Of a stretch of DNA of 64,000 nucleotides, positions 8,107-15,886 are shown piece by piece. A model generated the notes under the pieces. It saw nothing but the letters and a program-made list of their open reading frames with translations. It was not told the DNA's origin and did not search any database. The position numbers and the translations under genes are program-made. How positions within the stretch are numbered: position 1 is the stretch's first letter; each line of letters starts with the position of its first letter. The DNA comes from Viridibacillus arenosi (GTDB lineage: Bacteria > Bacillota > Bacilli > Bacillales_A > Planococcaceae): contig NZ_MSPW01000008.1 of NCBI RefSeq assembly GCF_001955655.1, forward strand, positions 110,716-174,715, given 5' to 3'.

Positions 8107-9270
8107 CTAACTCCATTTTCGAAAGAAATTGAAAAACAAAGAGTTCTTTTCTTTTTTTTGTCTTTCTTCAGTTGATTCTTCTTTTACCTCAGGTTGCTTG
8201 TTTAACTCTTTAATTTGTATATGGGTTTCAAATTTATTCTTTGGCGTAACTTCAAAGACTTCAAATTCGTCACTTTTTAAAGTAGGGGATGTATTTGTGT
8301 TGTCTTGCTCATGAACCACTTTAGAATCATCAAGAATGGCAGGCTCATGAACCACTTTAGAATCTTCAAGAATGGCAGGCTCATGAACCACTTTAGAATC
8401 ATCAAGAATGGCAGGCTCATTTGTTATTACAGAGCTCGTTTTATCTATAGTGATGACAGTGTTATTAATTTTCTCGGGTTCTCCGTAATTAACTAAATCT
8501 TCCGTTTTAAGTTCATTATCAATGGAATTATGGATTTCAGCATGCGGTAAAATATTAGATTCATAAACTCTGATTGGTGTTTCCTGTGGGTTCATAGCAT
8601 TTTTAAAATGAAAGGTGGATTCGGTGGTGGTATTTCTATATAAACCATTATATATTTGGCTTGGATGAGTATTTGTTGATTGAAAGTATTGTTGATTAAA
8701 ATGGCGTTCTTCGGGTACATTTCTTTGATTTTCATTGCGAGCGAAGGGTATACCATTGTTTGTATCTAATTGCCCATTTGTAGCTTTACCTGCCAGACTT
8801 TGTAACATTTTATAAGATGGCTGTTTAGATGTAATCACCGATTGGCTTGTTGTCTGTGTAATTATCGGATCTCTCTGTGCACCGTTAGAAACAAATTTAG
8901 ATGTGTTTTCAGTTTTAGCTGTAGTGGTTGGAGTTTCAGTCTTTTCAATCGTGAGTAATTTGTTTAGAGCACTTAGTATTTCTTGGTTCATTTTCTCATT
9001 CATTTGATTCAGAGACTCAATTTGTGTAGATAGAAGTTTTATCTGTTCCTCATGGCCACTGATTTGAGAATTCTGCTTATCTTCTATTGTTTCAGTTAGC
9101 CCTTCTATAAGTGCCATTTGCGTTTTAATCCCATTAAAATCCTTTTTTATAAAAAGATAATCATCATTTAAAGTCCCCATTTTTAATGAAGTTAACGTTT
9201 CCTTATAGGCATCTATTTTATTCTTCCAATTTTCAATGTCTTGAGTGGAGTACAATTTTGAATCTTCCAT
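8107..9270 (-). CDS. Coiled-coil, low-complexity protein with 12-residue repeats
   Basis: A protein of 387 residues, no signal peptide, family not recognised. Residues ~30-115 are predicted coiled coil. The middle is Thr/Ser/Asn/Gln-rich and probably disordered. Near residues 286-321 a 12-residue unit, EPAILDDSKVVH, is repeated three times in tandem. The tail is charged (KEESTEERQKKEKN) and ends FFNFFRKWS. AAAGGAGTG precedes the ATG. It lies between exosporium-like genes inside the intervening element, so a spore-coat or assembly role is possible but inferred only from context. Confidence 0.75.
   Translation of the reverse strand: MEDSKLYSTQDIENWKNKIDAYKETLTSLKMGTLNDDYLFIKKDFNGIKTQMALIEGLTETIEDKQNSQISGHEEQIKLLSTQIESLNQMNEKMNQEILSALNKLLTIEKTETPTTTAKTENTSKFVSNGAQRDPIITQTTSQSVITSKQPSYKMLQSLAGKATNGQLDTNNGIPFARNENQRNVPEERHFNQQYFQSTNTHPSQIYNGLYRNTTTESTFHFKNAMNPQETPIRVYESNILPHAEIHNSIDNELKTEDLVNYGEPEKINNTVITIDKTSSVITNEPAILDDSKVVHEPAILEDSKVVHEPAILDDSKVVHEQDNTNTSPTLKSDEFEVFEVTPKNKFETHIQIKELNKQPEVKEESTEERQKKEKNSLFFNFFRKWS
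8311..8418. repeat. Three tandem 36-bp repeats within a coding region
   Basis: Units start at 8311, 8347 and 8383. They are nearly identical (middle unit has TCTTCA where the others have TCATCA) and encode EPAIL[DE]DSKVVH in the gene at 8107. Confidence 0.9.
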
Positions 9271-9469
9271 TATATTTCACTCCTTTCAGTCCATTAATAT
9301 TTTATTAAAAATATTTACTTTCTGTTACAAATATACCGGTCCTTTCAAATATTTTAGTTTTTCCATAAGAAGAGGAGATGTAAGTAAAAACGATACATAC
9401 TGATACTTAAGCATTTTAATAAAAATCAGAACGAATTTTTTATTAGCCCATGCACTTATAGGTATAAAA

Positions 9470-9478
9470 CATATGATA
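9470..9478 (+). promoter_or_regulatory. SigK-type -10 element
   Basis: CATATGATA matches CATANNNTA exactly and lies 37 bases before the ATG of the 9515 gene. No equally convincing -35 AC at the preferred spacing was found. Confidence 0.4.
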
Positions 9479-9514
9479 CAACGAAAGCTAAAATTTTTTG
9501 GAGGTGTCAAAAGG

Positions 9515-10159
9515 ATGCAAGAGAATATGCCATCCCAGGCGCAGGAGCCGGAATTAATTTGTATTAACGTTGATAAGGTATTTGACTGGGTTGTAAAAGA
9601 AATGTCATTTGATATTTCCCCTACAGGAGCAGTTGCTTTTACAGGAGTAACACCAACTACTAGCTTAACGGGTGCAGTAGTAACAGGCAAAGTAGTTCCA
9701 GCAACAAATAATCCTATAGTAATTTTAAACCGTGAGAATCGCCAATACTCAATTGATGGTTCAACGGTATGTCTTCAACATCTAACTATTCAAAAGAATT
9801 TTATTCTTACGATAGTTGTTACTTTACCGAATGGAACTATGTTCACAAGCAATAATATTCCAGTTTCGCGTAGTGAACAAGTTACATTATGTGCGCCTAA
9901 AGGAACAGATGTAGAGATTTTATTCACAGATTTAGATTCTTTCGTTAGTACAACAGGAACATTAACAGCTGGAGACGGCACAATTACGTTTTCTGCACTA
10001 ACAATTAATGTATCAGTATGCCAAAGTATTCAATCTACATTCCCAGTCACTGTGGAATTCTTAGCAACATTCTGCGAACCAAGAGCAGATTTACCATACA
10101 CATGTCCGGGTGTAGTTCGTCCTCAGCCGTGTTCCGCTATTTTCCCAACTCTTGGCTAG
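9515..10159 (+). CDS. Cys-containing spore-type protein of unknown function
   Basis: A protein of 214 residues. It begins MQENMPSQAQEPELICIN and has the VDKVFDWVVKEM motif at about residues 20-31, a pattern seen in several spore-associated proteins of Bacillales. The rest is beta-rich, Thr/Val-rich and has Cys at intervals, with a C-terminal ATFCEPRADLPYTCPG segment. The ATG at 9515 is chosen because TTGGAGGTG lies 8 bases upstream. A SigK-like -10 and a terminator at 10192 frame it as a single-gene unit. Molecular role unknown; spore surface is inferred. Confidence 0.75.
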   Translation: MQENMPSQAQEPELICINVDKVFDWVVKEMSFDISPTGAVAFTGVTPTTSLTGAVVTGKVVPATNNPIVILNRENRQYSIDGSTVCLQHLTIQKNFILTIVVTLPNGTMFTSNNIPVSRSEQVTLCAPKGTDVEILFTDLDSFVSTTGTLTAGDGTITFSALTINVSVCQSIQSTFPVTVEFLATFCEPRADLPYTCPGVVRPQPCSAIFPTLG

Positions 10160-10191
10160 GGGTACTAACACATAGAAGAAAATCATATCGT

Positions 10192-10222
10192 AAAGAGAGG
10201 TTAATCCTCTCTTTTTTTTTAT
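10192..10222 (+). terminator. Rho-independent terminator
   Basis: The stem AAAGAGAGG/CCTCTCTTT is followed by a T run, 33 bases after the stop codon of the 9515 gene. Confidence 0.75.
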
Positions 10223-10301
10223 GAAAGAATTCAAATATAGCTATCTCCAAAAAATGTGAATTCTTTAGTTAATTTAATACTATTGGTAAGGGGGACTAAT
10301 T

Positions 10302-10877
10302 ATGACTGCTCGTATTGTTCATGTGGAAGAAAAGATAAATGAACTAAAAAAACAAACGGATTTTTATGTTCATGAAATTAAACAATTGGTTGGTAAACTA
10401 ATTATCCCGGATAGTGTCAACGTCATTAGTTATTTCACATCCACGTTCAATATTGCTTATAATCCGGATGAGGAGAGCTTATGCTTGGGCTCTTATCATA
10501 TTCGCAATATAGGTAATCAGCCAATAACAAACCCGTATCTATGTATAAAACTGCCTGAAGACTCTCCATTCTCTTTCTCAGGAAGGTATGTCTATGAACA
10601 TTTTGCACCGAAATTAAAAGGAAACAGTAGCTGGGAGCGAATCAATGATCAATCAAGCAAGGAGGAGTTCTGGCTTAGACCTATAGGAAAAACAACGTTA
10701 GAGCCAAACGAAACACTATCATTTCCTAATTTTCAGATCAAATGGGGTCATAACTTATCTTATTCAGGAAGTATCATAGGGTTTACATATTGTGATCAGC
10801 TAAAAGATGGTGTCGTCGTCTTAAATCCTATTAATCTCAATGGAATTAGTTATACACAGGGGGATGAAAATGAGTGA
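10302..10877 (+). CDS. Hypothetical protein, first gene of a three-gene element operon
   Basis: A protein of 191 residues, family not recognised. The start is helical (IVHVEEKINELKKQTDFYVHEIKQ) and the remainder reads as an all-beta domain (LGSYHIRNIGNQPITNPYLCIKLP, WLRPIGKTTLEPNETLSFPNFQIKWG). AAGGGGGA precedes the ATG. The next gene starts inside its last codons (10870 versus stop at 10877), so the two are translationally coupled. Confidence 0.75.
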   Translation: MTARIVHVEEKINELKKQTDFYVHEIKQLVGKLIIPDSVNVISYFTSTFNIAYNPDEESLCLGSYHIRNIGNQPITNPYLCIKLPEDSPFSFSGRYVYEHFAPKLKGNSSWERINDQSSKEEFWLRPIGKTTLEPNETLSFPNFQIKWGHNLSYSGSIIGFTYCDQLKDGVVVLNPINLNGISYTQGDENE

Positions 10878-11166
10878 GTATGAAAATATGAATCAAAAAA
10901 TAGATAGTGTTATCCATCAACTTATGAAGGAACAGCTTACGAATTTACCTAGCTATAGTAATAAAGAAAATAATAGCTTTGCTTATCTCGAAAAAGACAC
11001 ATTGAATCTACTTATTAATTATTTAATATCAGGAGAAAAGATAAAAGCTGAAGAAATGGGCGATGAAGAATTAGAAATTAATCTTATTAAACAGCTTGAC
11101 GAGATGTTAGAGGAAAGTAAGAAGCAATTTGAAGAAGTGATTGGTTTACTTGAAAAATTGTCGTGA
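10870..11166 (+). CDS. Hypothetical small helical protein, second gene of the operon
   Basis: 98 residues, acidic and mainly helical (MSEYENMNQKIDSVIHQLMK...EEMGDEELEINLIKQLDEML). The ATG at 10870 follows AGGGGGATGA; it overlaps the previous gene by 8 bases. Function unknown. Confidence 0.7.
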   Translation: MSEYENMNQKIDSVIHQLMKEQLTNLPSYSNKENNSFAYLEKDTLNLLINYLISGEKIKAEEMGDEELEINLIKQLDEMLEESKKQFEEVIGLLEKLS

Positions 11167-11180
11167 TAGGAGGATCAAGT

Positions 11181-11984
11181 GTGGATAATGATATTGTTGA
11201 AAATAATGATCCTGTTCAGCTTCAGCAAATGATCATATTATTAAGAGCTGAATTAGAGAAATATAAAAATGAAGTTAAAAGGCTCAGAGATAGTGATTAT
11301 TATTCACTAGTACTGAGAGTAGAGAGAGAAAATGTTCAATTAACAAAACAGAAAAAGGAGCTTTCGATGGAGCTTTTAAAGCAGAAGAGAGACCATGAAA
11401 AAAAAATAAAAACTTACTATGATGATATACAAGCAAGAGAAATCCAGCAGAAAAAACAACTTTCTTCGATAGAGGGTTTATTAAAAGTAGTAGAAGAACT
11501 GCGTGCAGAAAATGAGCTAATAAAGGAAACGTTAAAATCCACTAAAGATGAATTTCTTACTGTGAGTTCAGATGCTAATTATAGGACTTTAGTGGATGGC
11601 CTTGAAAATAAGTTGAATGTTTTTACAAGGGATATAAGCCAACAAATGAAGACTATAATTGAAGCCGTTGAAAGATCTCGTGTAGAACAAACTAATTCAG
11701 ACAATCTTAATGAGCATTTAGCCATAGAAATAGAGGGGAAAAGCACTGAGATAGAAAAATTATCGAAAGAATTAGCGGATGTAAAAAAACATAGCTTTTC
11801 TCTAAGTGGAAAAATGATGATGAATCCAGAGGTCCTTACACAATTAGATTCTCAAGTAAATAAGGTATTGGCTCAATCAATGGATTTTGAAAAGCAGTTG
11901 AATCATAAATTACGCTTGCTTGATGACTTGGACCATAAATTGAACGAGCTTACTATAGAAATAACTACTGATAAAACTGTATAA
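11181..11984 (+). CDS. Coiled-coil protein, third gene of the operon
   Basis: 267 residues, almost entirely predicted coiled coil from about residue 12 (heptad-rich LQQMIILLRAELEKYKNEV, LVLRVERENVQLTKQKKEL). No membrane segment. The GTG at 11181 is preferred because AGGAGG lies 7 bases upstream. It follows the previous stop by 14 bases. A filament or tether role during spore assembly is possible but unsupported beyond context. Confidence 0.75.
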   Translation: MDNDIVENNDPVQLQQMIILLRAELEKYKNEVKRLRDSDYYSLVLRVERENVQLTKQKKELSMELLKQKRDHEKKIKTYYDDIQAREIQQKKQLSSIEGLLKVVEELRAENELIKETLKSTKDEFLTVSSDANYRTLVDGLENKLNVFTRDISQQMKTIIEAVERSRVEQTNSDNLNEHLAIEIEGKSTEIEKLSKELADVKKHSFSLSGKMMMNPEVLTQLDSQVNKVLAQSMDFEKQLNHKLRLLDDLDHKLNELTIEITTDKTV

Positions 11985-12565
11985 AAGTATGTTGAAGAAG
12001 GCTGTTTCAAAAGAAAGACAAGACACATTTTTGAAGCAACAATTTTTATGTTTTTAGGATTCTACTTGTTGTTTCGTTTTTCGCCAATCAGGTTTTTACG
12101 GGCAGTTAATGCGAAATAAACATATGAGATTTCGGCTGATATGTAACATTAAGGACAAGTAATGGAATATTTCAACTATACTTGTTTAATATGTTACACA
12201 AAAAGAGACTGTTACAAATTTAGAGGCTCGATAAGCTGGTACAGATTTAGCTAATGAAAAACAGTGGGCTTGCTATCAGCACTACAAGATAATTATGACT
12301 TTTGACGCCTTTTTAAGTTTGAATTTAGTAGAAAGTATGAGTAGATTTACACTCTAACACCTAAATTCGTCTGTATAAGTAATCGCTTTCTCATTAACTG
12401 CTTTTACATTCGGAGTATATTTGAGCTGTTTTTGTTCATTTTTCGTAAAATCGCTACCATTATACCGAATCTGGGGGAGTGTCTGTTTTATTATTCATTT
12501 GAAACCCTTGAGCTCTTAGGACTCTGGATTATGAAATTAACTCGTTTGTATAAAAAGTTTATCTT
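11985..12565. other. Gene-poor stretch
   Basis: About 580 bases between convergent genes. Short frames here lack ribosome binding sites and recognisable protein similarity; nothing supportable was seen. Confidence 0.5.
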
Positions 12566-13336
12566 CTATTGGCAGATTGTTCCGGTTTTTATACCAGTAG
12601 GACCGTTAAACCCTGAAATTGTATCGATTACAAAATTTGTTGCTATATCTATGACAGACACAGTATTGTCAAGTTGATTTGTGACATAAGCAAGTGTTCC
12701 ATCCGGCAAGATGGTTACTTGGTCAGGAGATAGTCCTACAGGGATTGTAGCAATCACCGTATTTGTTGCAGTATTTATGACGGATACATTATTTGAGTTT
12801 TCATTTGCTACGTAAGCAAACGCACCATTCGGAGTAAAAGCTATACCTTGAGGTTGGAGCCCTACTGGAATTGTAGCAGTTACGGTATTTGTTGCTGTAT
12901 TTATGACAGATACAGTGTTATCTCCATGATTTGCTACATAAGCAAGTGTTCCATTCGGTGAAATTGCTACACCAAGAGGATTAACTCCTACCAGAATAGT
13001 AGCGATTGGCGTGTTTGTTGCAGTATTAAAAACCGTTACATTATTCGATAAGAAAGCTGGAACATAACCAAGTGTTCCATTTGGTGAAATCGCTACTTCT
13101 AGTGGACCAGTTCCTACTGGAATAGTAGCGATTATAGTATTTGTCCCTGTATCAATCACTGATACTCTATTATCAGGAGTAGCTAGCTGACCAGCGTCTG
13201 TAACATATACGAGAAAGTTACAATTTGGTGGTACAGGTATAAATGGTGGGTTACAACTACAAGGGCAACAAAAGCCACAACAATGACAACGACAACTTGG
13301 ATTTGATTTAAACTTGAACTTTTTAAAATTTTCCAC
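12566..13336 (-). CDS. YVTN-type beta-propeller repeat protein with Cys-rich head
   Basis: 256 residues. After a Cys-rich segment (CRCHCCGFCCPCSC, about residues 15-28) come five to six ~42-residue repeats. Their signature is NNVSVINTATNTVIATIPVG and a following SPNGTLAYVAN block, as in YncE/YVTN beta-propellers. No signal peptide. The GTG at 13336 is chosen because AAGGAGG lies 6 bases upstream. A CATATAGTA -10 element 29 bases upstream suggests mother-cell expression. The Cys-rich head matches the style of the other spore-surface cargo, so cross-linking to the spore surface is a plausible inference. Confidence 0.85.
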   Translation of the reverse strand: MENFKKFKFKSNPSCRCHCCGFCCPCSCNPPFIPVPPNCNFLVYVTDAGQLATPDNRVSVIDTGTNTIIATIPVGTGPLEVAISPNGTLGYVPAFLSNNVTVFNTATNTPIATILVGVNPLGVAISPNGTLAYVANHGDNTVSVINTATNTVTATIPVGLQPQGIAFTPNGAFAYVANENSNNVSVINTATNTVIATIPVGLSPDQVTILPDGTLAYVTNQLDNTVSVIDIATNFVIDTISGFNGPTGIKTGTICQ

Positions 13337-13364
13337 ATTGCACCTCCTTACTCTCATATATTGA

Positions 13365-13373
13365 TACTATATG
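13365..13373 (-). promoter_or_regulatory. SigK-type -10 element
   Basis: On the minus strand GCATATAGTA contains an exact CATANNNTA, 29 bases before the GTG of the beta-propeller gene. A -35 AC at ideal spacing is not evident. Confidence 0.4.
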
Positions 13374-13667
13374 CAAACAGAATTATGTTTCTTGTACGAT
13401 TACCTAGACCAAATACTTCTGGAAAGTATCGTGGAAGTGTTATTTAATAATAGAGATCTCAAAATAAATAAAGAATCGTAGCAAATGTCTCAGCCTTCAC
13501 AACAAATGAATCAATGCTTCCAAAATATAGCCATTAACTCTTCAACAGGTAATTCATCAAAATAATAGTGATGAAATTTATTCATTAGAATATACTCATA
13601 GCAATTGATTTTACATGTTTTGGTATTTACTCAAAGGCTTAATTTAGACAGTAGATTATTTTAATGG

Positions 13668-14207
13668 CTAAGTTATCAATTTTCGATATATTTTCAGTTC
13701 AAGAATCAGAAAAAAAATAGATAATGAACACCTGTTTAAAAAGATTCCTTTGTTTGCGTTCGCTACACCGAGAGCAGGCAACCCAGCTCGTAACGCGGCT
13801 GGAAGTAGAACTGCACCAAGTAATGCAACCGCTGGAGATGGCCAGAAGAACCATGAAATGATCATCATTAAAATTCCAATAATCCAGAAGGCAAGAGTCG
13901 GGTTTTTGAAGAATTTAGTAAAAGGTGCAATCATGACATCATTAATGCCGGACTTAGATAACACAGAGCTCATAGCGACAATAATAGAAATGATTAATAT
14001 GGTCGACATTAATTCGGTAATTGCATAGATAAAACTATTAAAAACGCCACTTATGGAGGCAGTTAAACTCCCTGTTGCAAAAATTGCTAACATGAAAATG
14101 CCAATAATACAAATGAGGGTAGTATCTCGACGCTTCACCATAAACCCAATAATCAATACAATGAAAACAACATAAATCCAATGGAGAGCTGTAAATTCTA
14201 TTCCCAT
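13668..14207 (-). CDS. GntP-family gluconate-type permease, N-terminal half (gene interrupted)
   Basis: The first 149 codons encode the start of a GntP-type symporter, with hydrophobic helices and the family stretches GNSFIYAITELMST-like, WFFWPSPAVALLGAVLLPAA and LRAGLPALGVA. At the core (13760-13769) the frame runs into element sequence (NANKGIFLNRCS...) and stops at 13668. The C-terminal half is at 1227-2072. GAGGGGGAA precedes the ATG at 14207. It is divergent from the manganese riboswitch at 14.4 kb. Confidence 0.88.
   Translation of the reverse strand: MGIEFTALHWIYVVFIVLIIGFMVKRRDTTLICIIGIFMLAIFATGSLTASISGVFNSFIYAITELMSTILIISIIVAMSSVLSKSGINDVMIAPFTKFFKNPTLAFWIIGILMMIISWFFWPSPAVALLGAVLLPAALRAGLPALGVANANKGIFLNRCSLSIFFLILELKIYRKLIT
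13760..13769. repeat. Attachment core, right junction
   Basis: TCGCTACACC, identical to 2063-2072. The inner arm AAAGATTCCTTTGTT at 13740-13754 is an imperfect inverted match of 2080-2094. Confidence 0.7.
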
Positions 14208-14372
14208 ACTTTTCCCCCTCTAATAGGTCTGATTATAGAATATGAAGGGTTATAAATATGTTGCCTACTGCCCAGAACTAAATTTTTTGTATGGGCTAAA
14301 TGGATGGAATGTATATTTTTTATAAATAAATTTGAGAAATACTTTAGTGTAAAGTCACATAAAGTGCATTAA

Positions 14373-14401
14373 TTGACGTTTGGCTAACGAACATCTATAA
14401 T
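14373..14401 (+). promoter_or_regulatory. SigA promoter of the riboswitch transcript
   Basis: TTGACG and TATAAT separated by exactly 17 bases, about 35 bases before the aptamer. Confidence 0.8.
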
Positions 14402-14435
14402 GAAAATAATAAGAAAATTGAATATAATAATCCTC

Positions 14436-14555
14436 CGTTTAAGGGGAGTAGCTATACAATAAAATCGTCAATACAGGATGAATATCCTCGGTTTTATTGG
14501 CAACTTTTGATAGTTGTTTGCGAGACCTTACCGATTTTTTGGTAAGGTCTTTTTT
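14436..14555 (+). promoter_or_regulatory. yybP-ykoY manganese riboswitch
   Basis: The conserved blocks occur in order: AAGGGGAGTAGC, CGTCAATACAGG, TCCTCGG...TTGGCAAC, and GAGACCTTACC with the closing hairpin GGTAAGGTC. This family senses Mn2+ and usually turns on genes for Mn efflux or TerC-like proteins. A perfect 19-bp terminator follows directly and would be the expression platform. Confidence 0.85.
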
Positions 14556-14607
14556 AAGAAAAGGCGTTATAACCAACAAATCGGTTATAACGCCTTTTCT
14601 TATTGCT
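14556..14607 (+). terminator. Terminator forming the riboswitch expression platform
   Basis: A perfect 19-bp stem (AAGAAAAGGCGTTATAACC and its complement) with an 8-base loop lies immediately after the aptamer and before the kinase-like gene. Confidence 0.75.
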
Positions 14608-14671
14608 AAAATAATGAATACTACAGAACGGAGTTGCTATTATTCTTATATTCCACGAGCTTGCTGCAAGT

Positions 14672-15244
14672 GTGAAAATTGAATCTGATAATCAACATAC
14701 GCTACTTGACTATGATAAATCATTAACATTAATTGGTCAGGGGAGAAGTGCCTATGTATTTAGAATTAAACAAACAGGAAAAGCGATGAAAGTATTTTTT
14801 CCGGAATATATGTATATTGCTGAGGAAGAAGCAGAAATCTATAAAGTAGTTCAGGAAATCACTTATTATCCAACTCTTTATGATGCAGGGTCAAATTATT
14901 TAGTTATTGATTATATAGAAGGAACTACGCTTTTTGACTGTCTAACAAATGGTATTCCAATCTCACAAGAAGTCGTTCGAGATATTGATATCGCTTTACA
15001 ATTAGCAAAGCAAGAAGGATTAAATCCATCTGACGTTCATTTAAGAAACATCTTAATTACATCAGATTTGCAAGTAAAGATTATAGACGTGGCTAGATTT
15101 AGACAAACGAAGGACTGTAACCAATGGCTCGACTTGAAAAAGGCATTTTACTGTTATTATGAAAAACGCTATTTTCCAAAGAAGATTCCAGAATTCATGT
15201 TAAATGGTATTGCTATGCTCTATAAAAAGAATCTTCTTAAATAA
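14672..15244 (+). CDS. Serine/threonine protein kinase-like protein
   Basis: About 190 residues of kinase fold. There is a Gly-rich loop IGQGRSAYVF, the lysine in AMKVFF, a catalytic-loop-like GLNPSDVHLRNILI and, in place of DFG, IIDVARF. It resembles the small kinase-like proteins of bacilli (YrzF-type). The GTG at 14672 is the first conventional start, but the reading frame stays open and protein-like upstream (FHELAAS), with CGGAG at 14629-14633 before ATT codons at 14639 and 14642; a non-AUG start is possible. It follows the Mn riboswitch on the same strand, so Mn2+-dependent expression is inferred. Confidence 0.78.
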   Translation: MKIESDNQHTLLDYDKSLTLIGQGRSAYVFRIKQTGKAMKVFFPEYMYIAEEEAEIYKVVQEITYYPTLYDAGSNYLVIDYIEGTTLFDCLTNGIPISQEVVRDIDIALQLAKQEGLNPSDVHLRNILITSDLQVKIIDVARFRQTKDCNQWLDLKKAFYCYYEKRYFPKKIPEFMLNGIAMLYKKNLLK

Positions 15245-15271
15245 GAGTCAAATAATTGACAACAAAGAGTA

Positions 15272-15297
15272 AAGGGCTATCCAATAACTGATAGCCC
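15272..15297. terminator. Hairpin between convergent genes
   Basis: The stem AGGGCTATC/GATAGCCCT has an 8-base loop, between the convergent 14672 and 15308 genes. Confidence 0.55.
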
Positions 15298-15307
15298 TAT
15301 CCCATAT

Positions 15308-15781
15308 CTATTTTACTGACGAAAACCAACTGTTCCACTTATCCTGTGTGGTTTCGTAAACACCATCTTGTTTTGTTTTAAGATAATAAGTTGTTCCTAT
15401 TTCCGCTTTGGATAAATCTTTGTAGGCAACAATTTTTTTGTATTCTATTCTCTTCCCAATATAAGCTTGTACTGTTGATGGTAAGCCAATTGTTTGGGAG
15501 ACCTTGAAAGCTGAGCCAAATTCATCAACTTTAAACGCAACAAGTTTTGTTGTTGTTTTAACTTTCCCATTTATTTTCGTTTTCACCGTGACGATTTTGT
15601 ACACTTTGGCTTGACCTTCTGCTGTGTAATAGTCATAAGTCGTAATAGGTGGCTTAGGTGATAGCGGAATGATTGATGTCTCTGCATGTACTATATCAAT
15701 TTCGCTATTAGGTGCTGAAACGCCTGTTAGAACAATACCACTTGCTAATAATCCAGTAACGAGTGTTTTGACAACTTTCAT
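15308..15781 (-). CDS. Secreted protein of unknown function
   Basis: 157 residues with an N-terminal signal peptide (KTLVTGLLASGIVLTGVSA, probable cleavage after ...VHA). The mature part is basic and beta-rich (KVYKIVTVKTKINGKVKTTTKLVAFKV), with repeated Tyr/Lys-rich strands. AAGGAGTT precedes the ATG. No family recognised. Confidence 0.75.
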   Translation of the reverse strand: MKVVKTLVTGLLASGIVLTGVSAPNSEIDIVHAETSIIPLSPKPPITTYDYYTAEGQAKVYKIVTVKTKINGKVKTTTKLVAFKVDEFGSAFKVSQTIGLPSTVQAYIGKRIEYKKIVAYKDLSKAEIGTTYYLKTKQDGVYETTQDKWNSWFSSVK

Positions 15782-15886
15782 TTCAATACCAACTCCTTGT
15801 GTGAGTATGACTTTTTAAGTGAATACTTTGAATTCAAAAATATTATACCCAAAAAAGTTTTTAATAACCTAAGTGGCAGACACTTA

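Larger units (their letters stand above)
2063..13769. mobile_element. Skin-like intervening element (about 11.7 kb) inserted in a permease gene
   Basis: Bounded by direct copies of TCGCTACACC at 2063-2072 and 13760-13769 (11,697 bp from core to core). It carries a large serine recombinase gene at one end, pointing towards that end. Imperfect inverted arms just inside each core (2080-2094 and 13740-13754, 11 of 15 bases matching) would flank the core in the excised circle, as expected of a serine-integrase attP site. Cargo genes encode spore-surface-like proteins; no phage structural, replication or conjugation genes were seen. By analogy with the sigK skin element, developmentally timed excision is inferred, not shown. 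Confidence 0.8.

Noticed and set aside
8305..8496. CRISPR-like array from the three 36-bp repeats
   Set aside because: The units are directly tandem with no spacers, lie in a long coding frame and encode a 12-residue protein repeat.
9325..9690. Open frame of 121 codons on the minus strand
   Set aside because: Overlaps the 5' end of the Cys-containing spore-type gene at 9515, which has a strong ribosome binding site and SigK-like -10.
12432..12677. Open frame of 81 codons on the plus strand
   Set aside because: Its 3' part lies opposite the beta-propeller gene and there is no upstream ribosome binding site.
2063..13769. Classical prophage or ICE interpretation of the inserted element
   Set aside because: No terminase, portal, capsid, tail, replication, relaxase or conjugation genes were seen; only a serine recombinase and spore-surface-like cargo.
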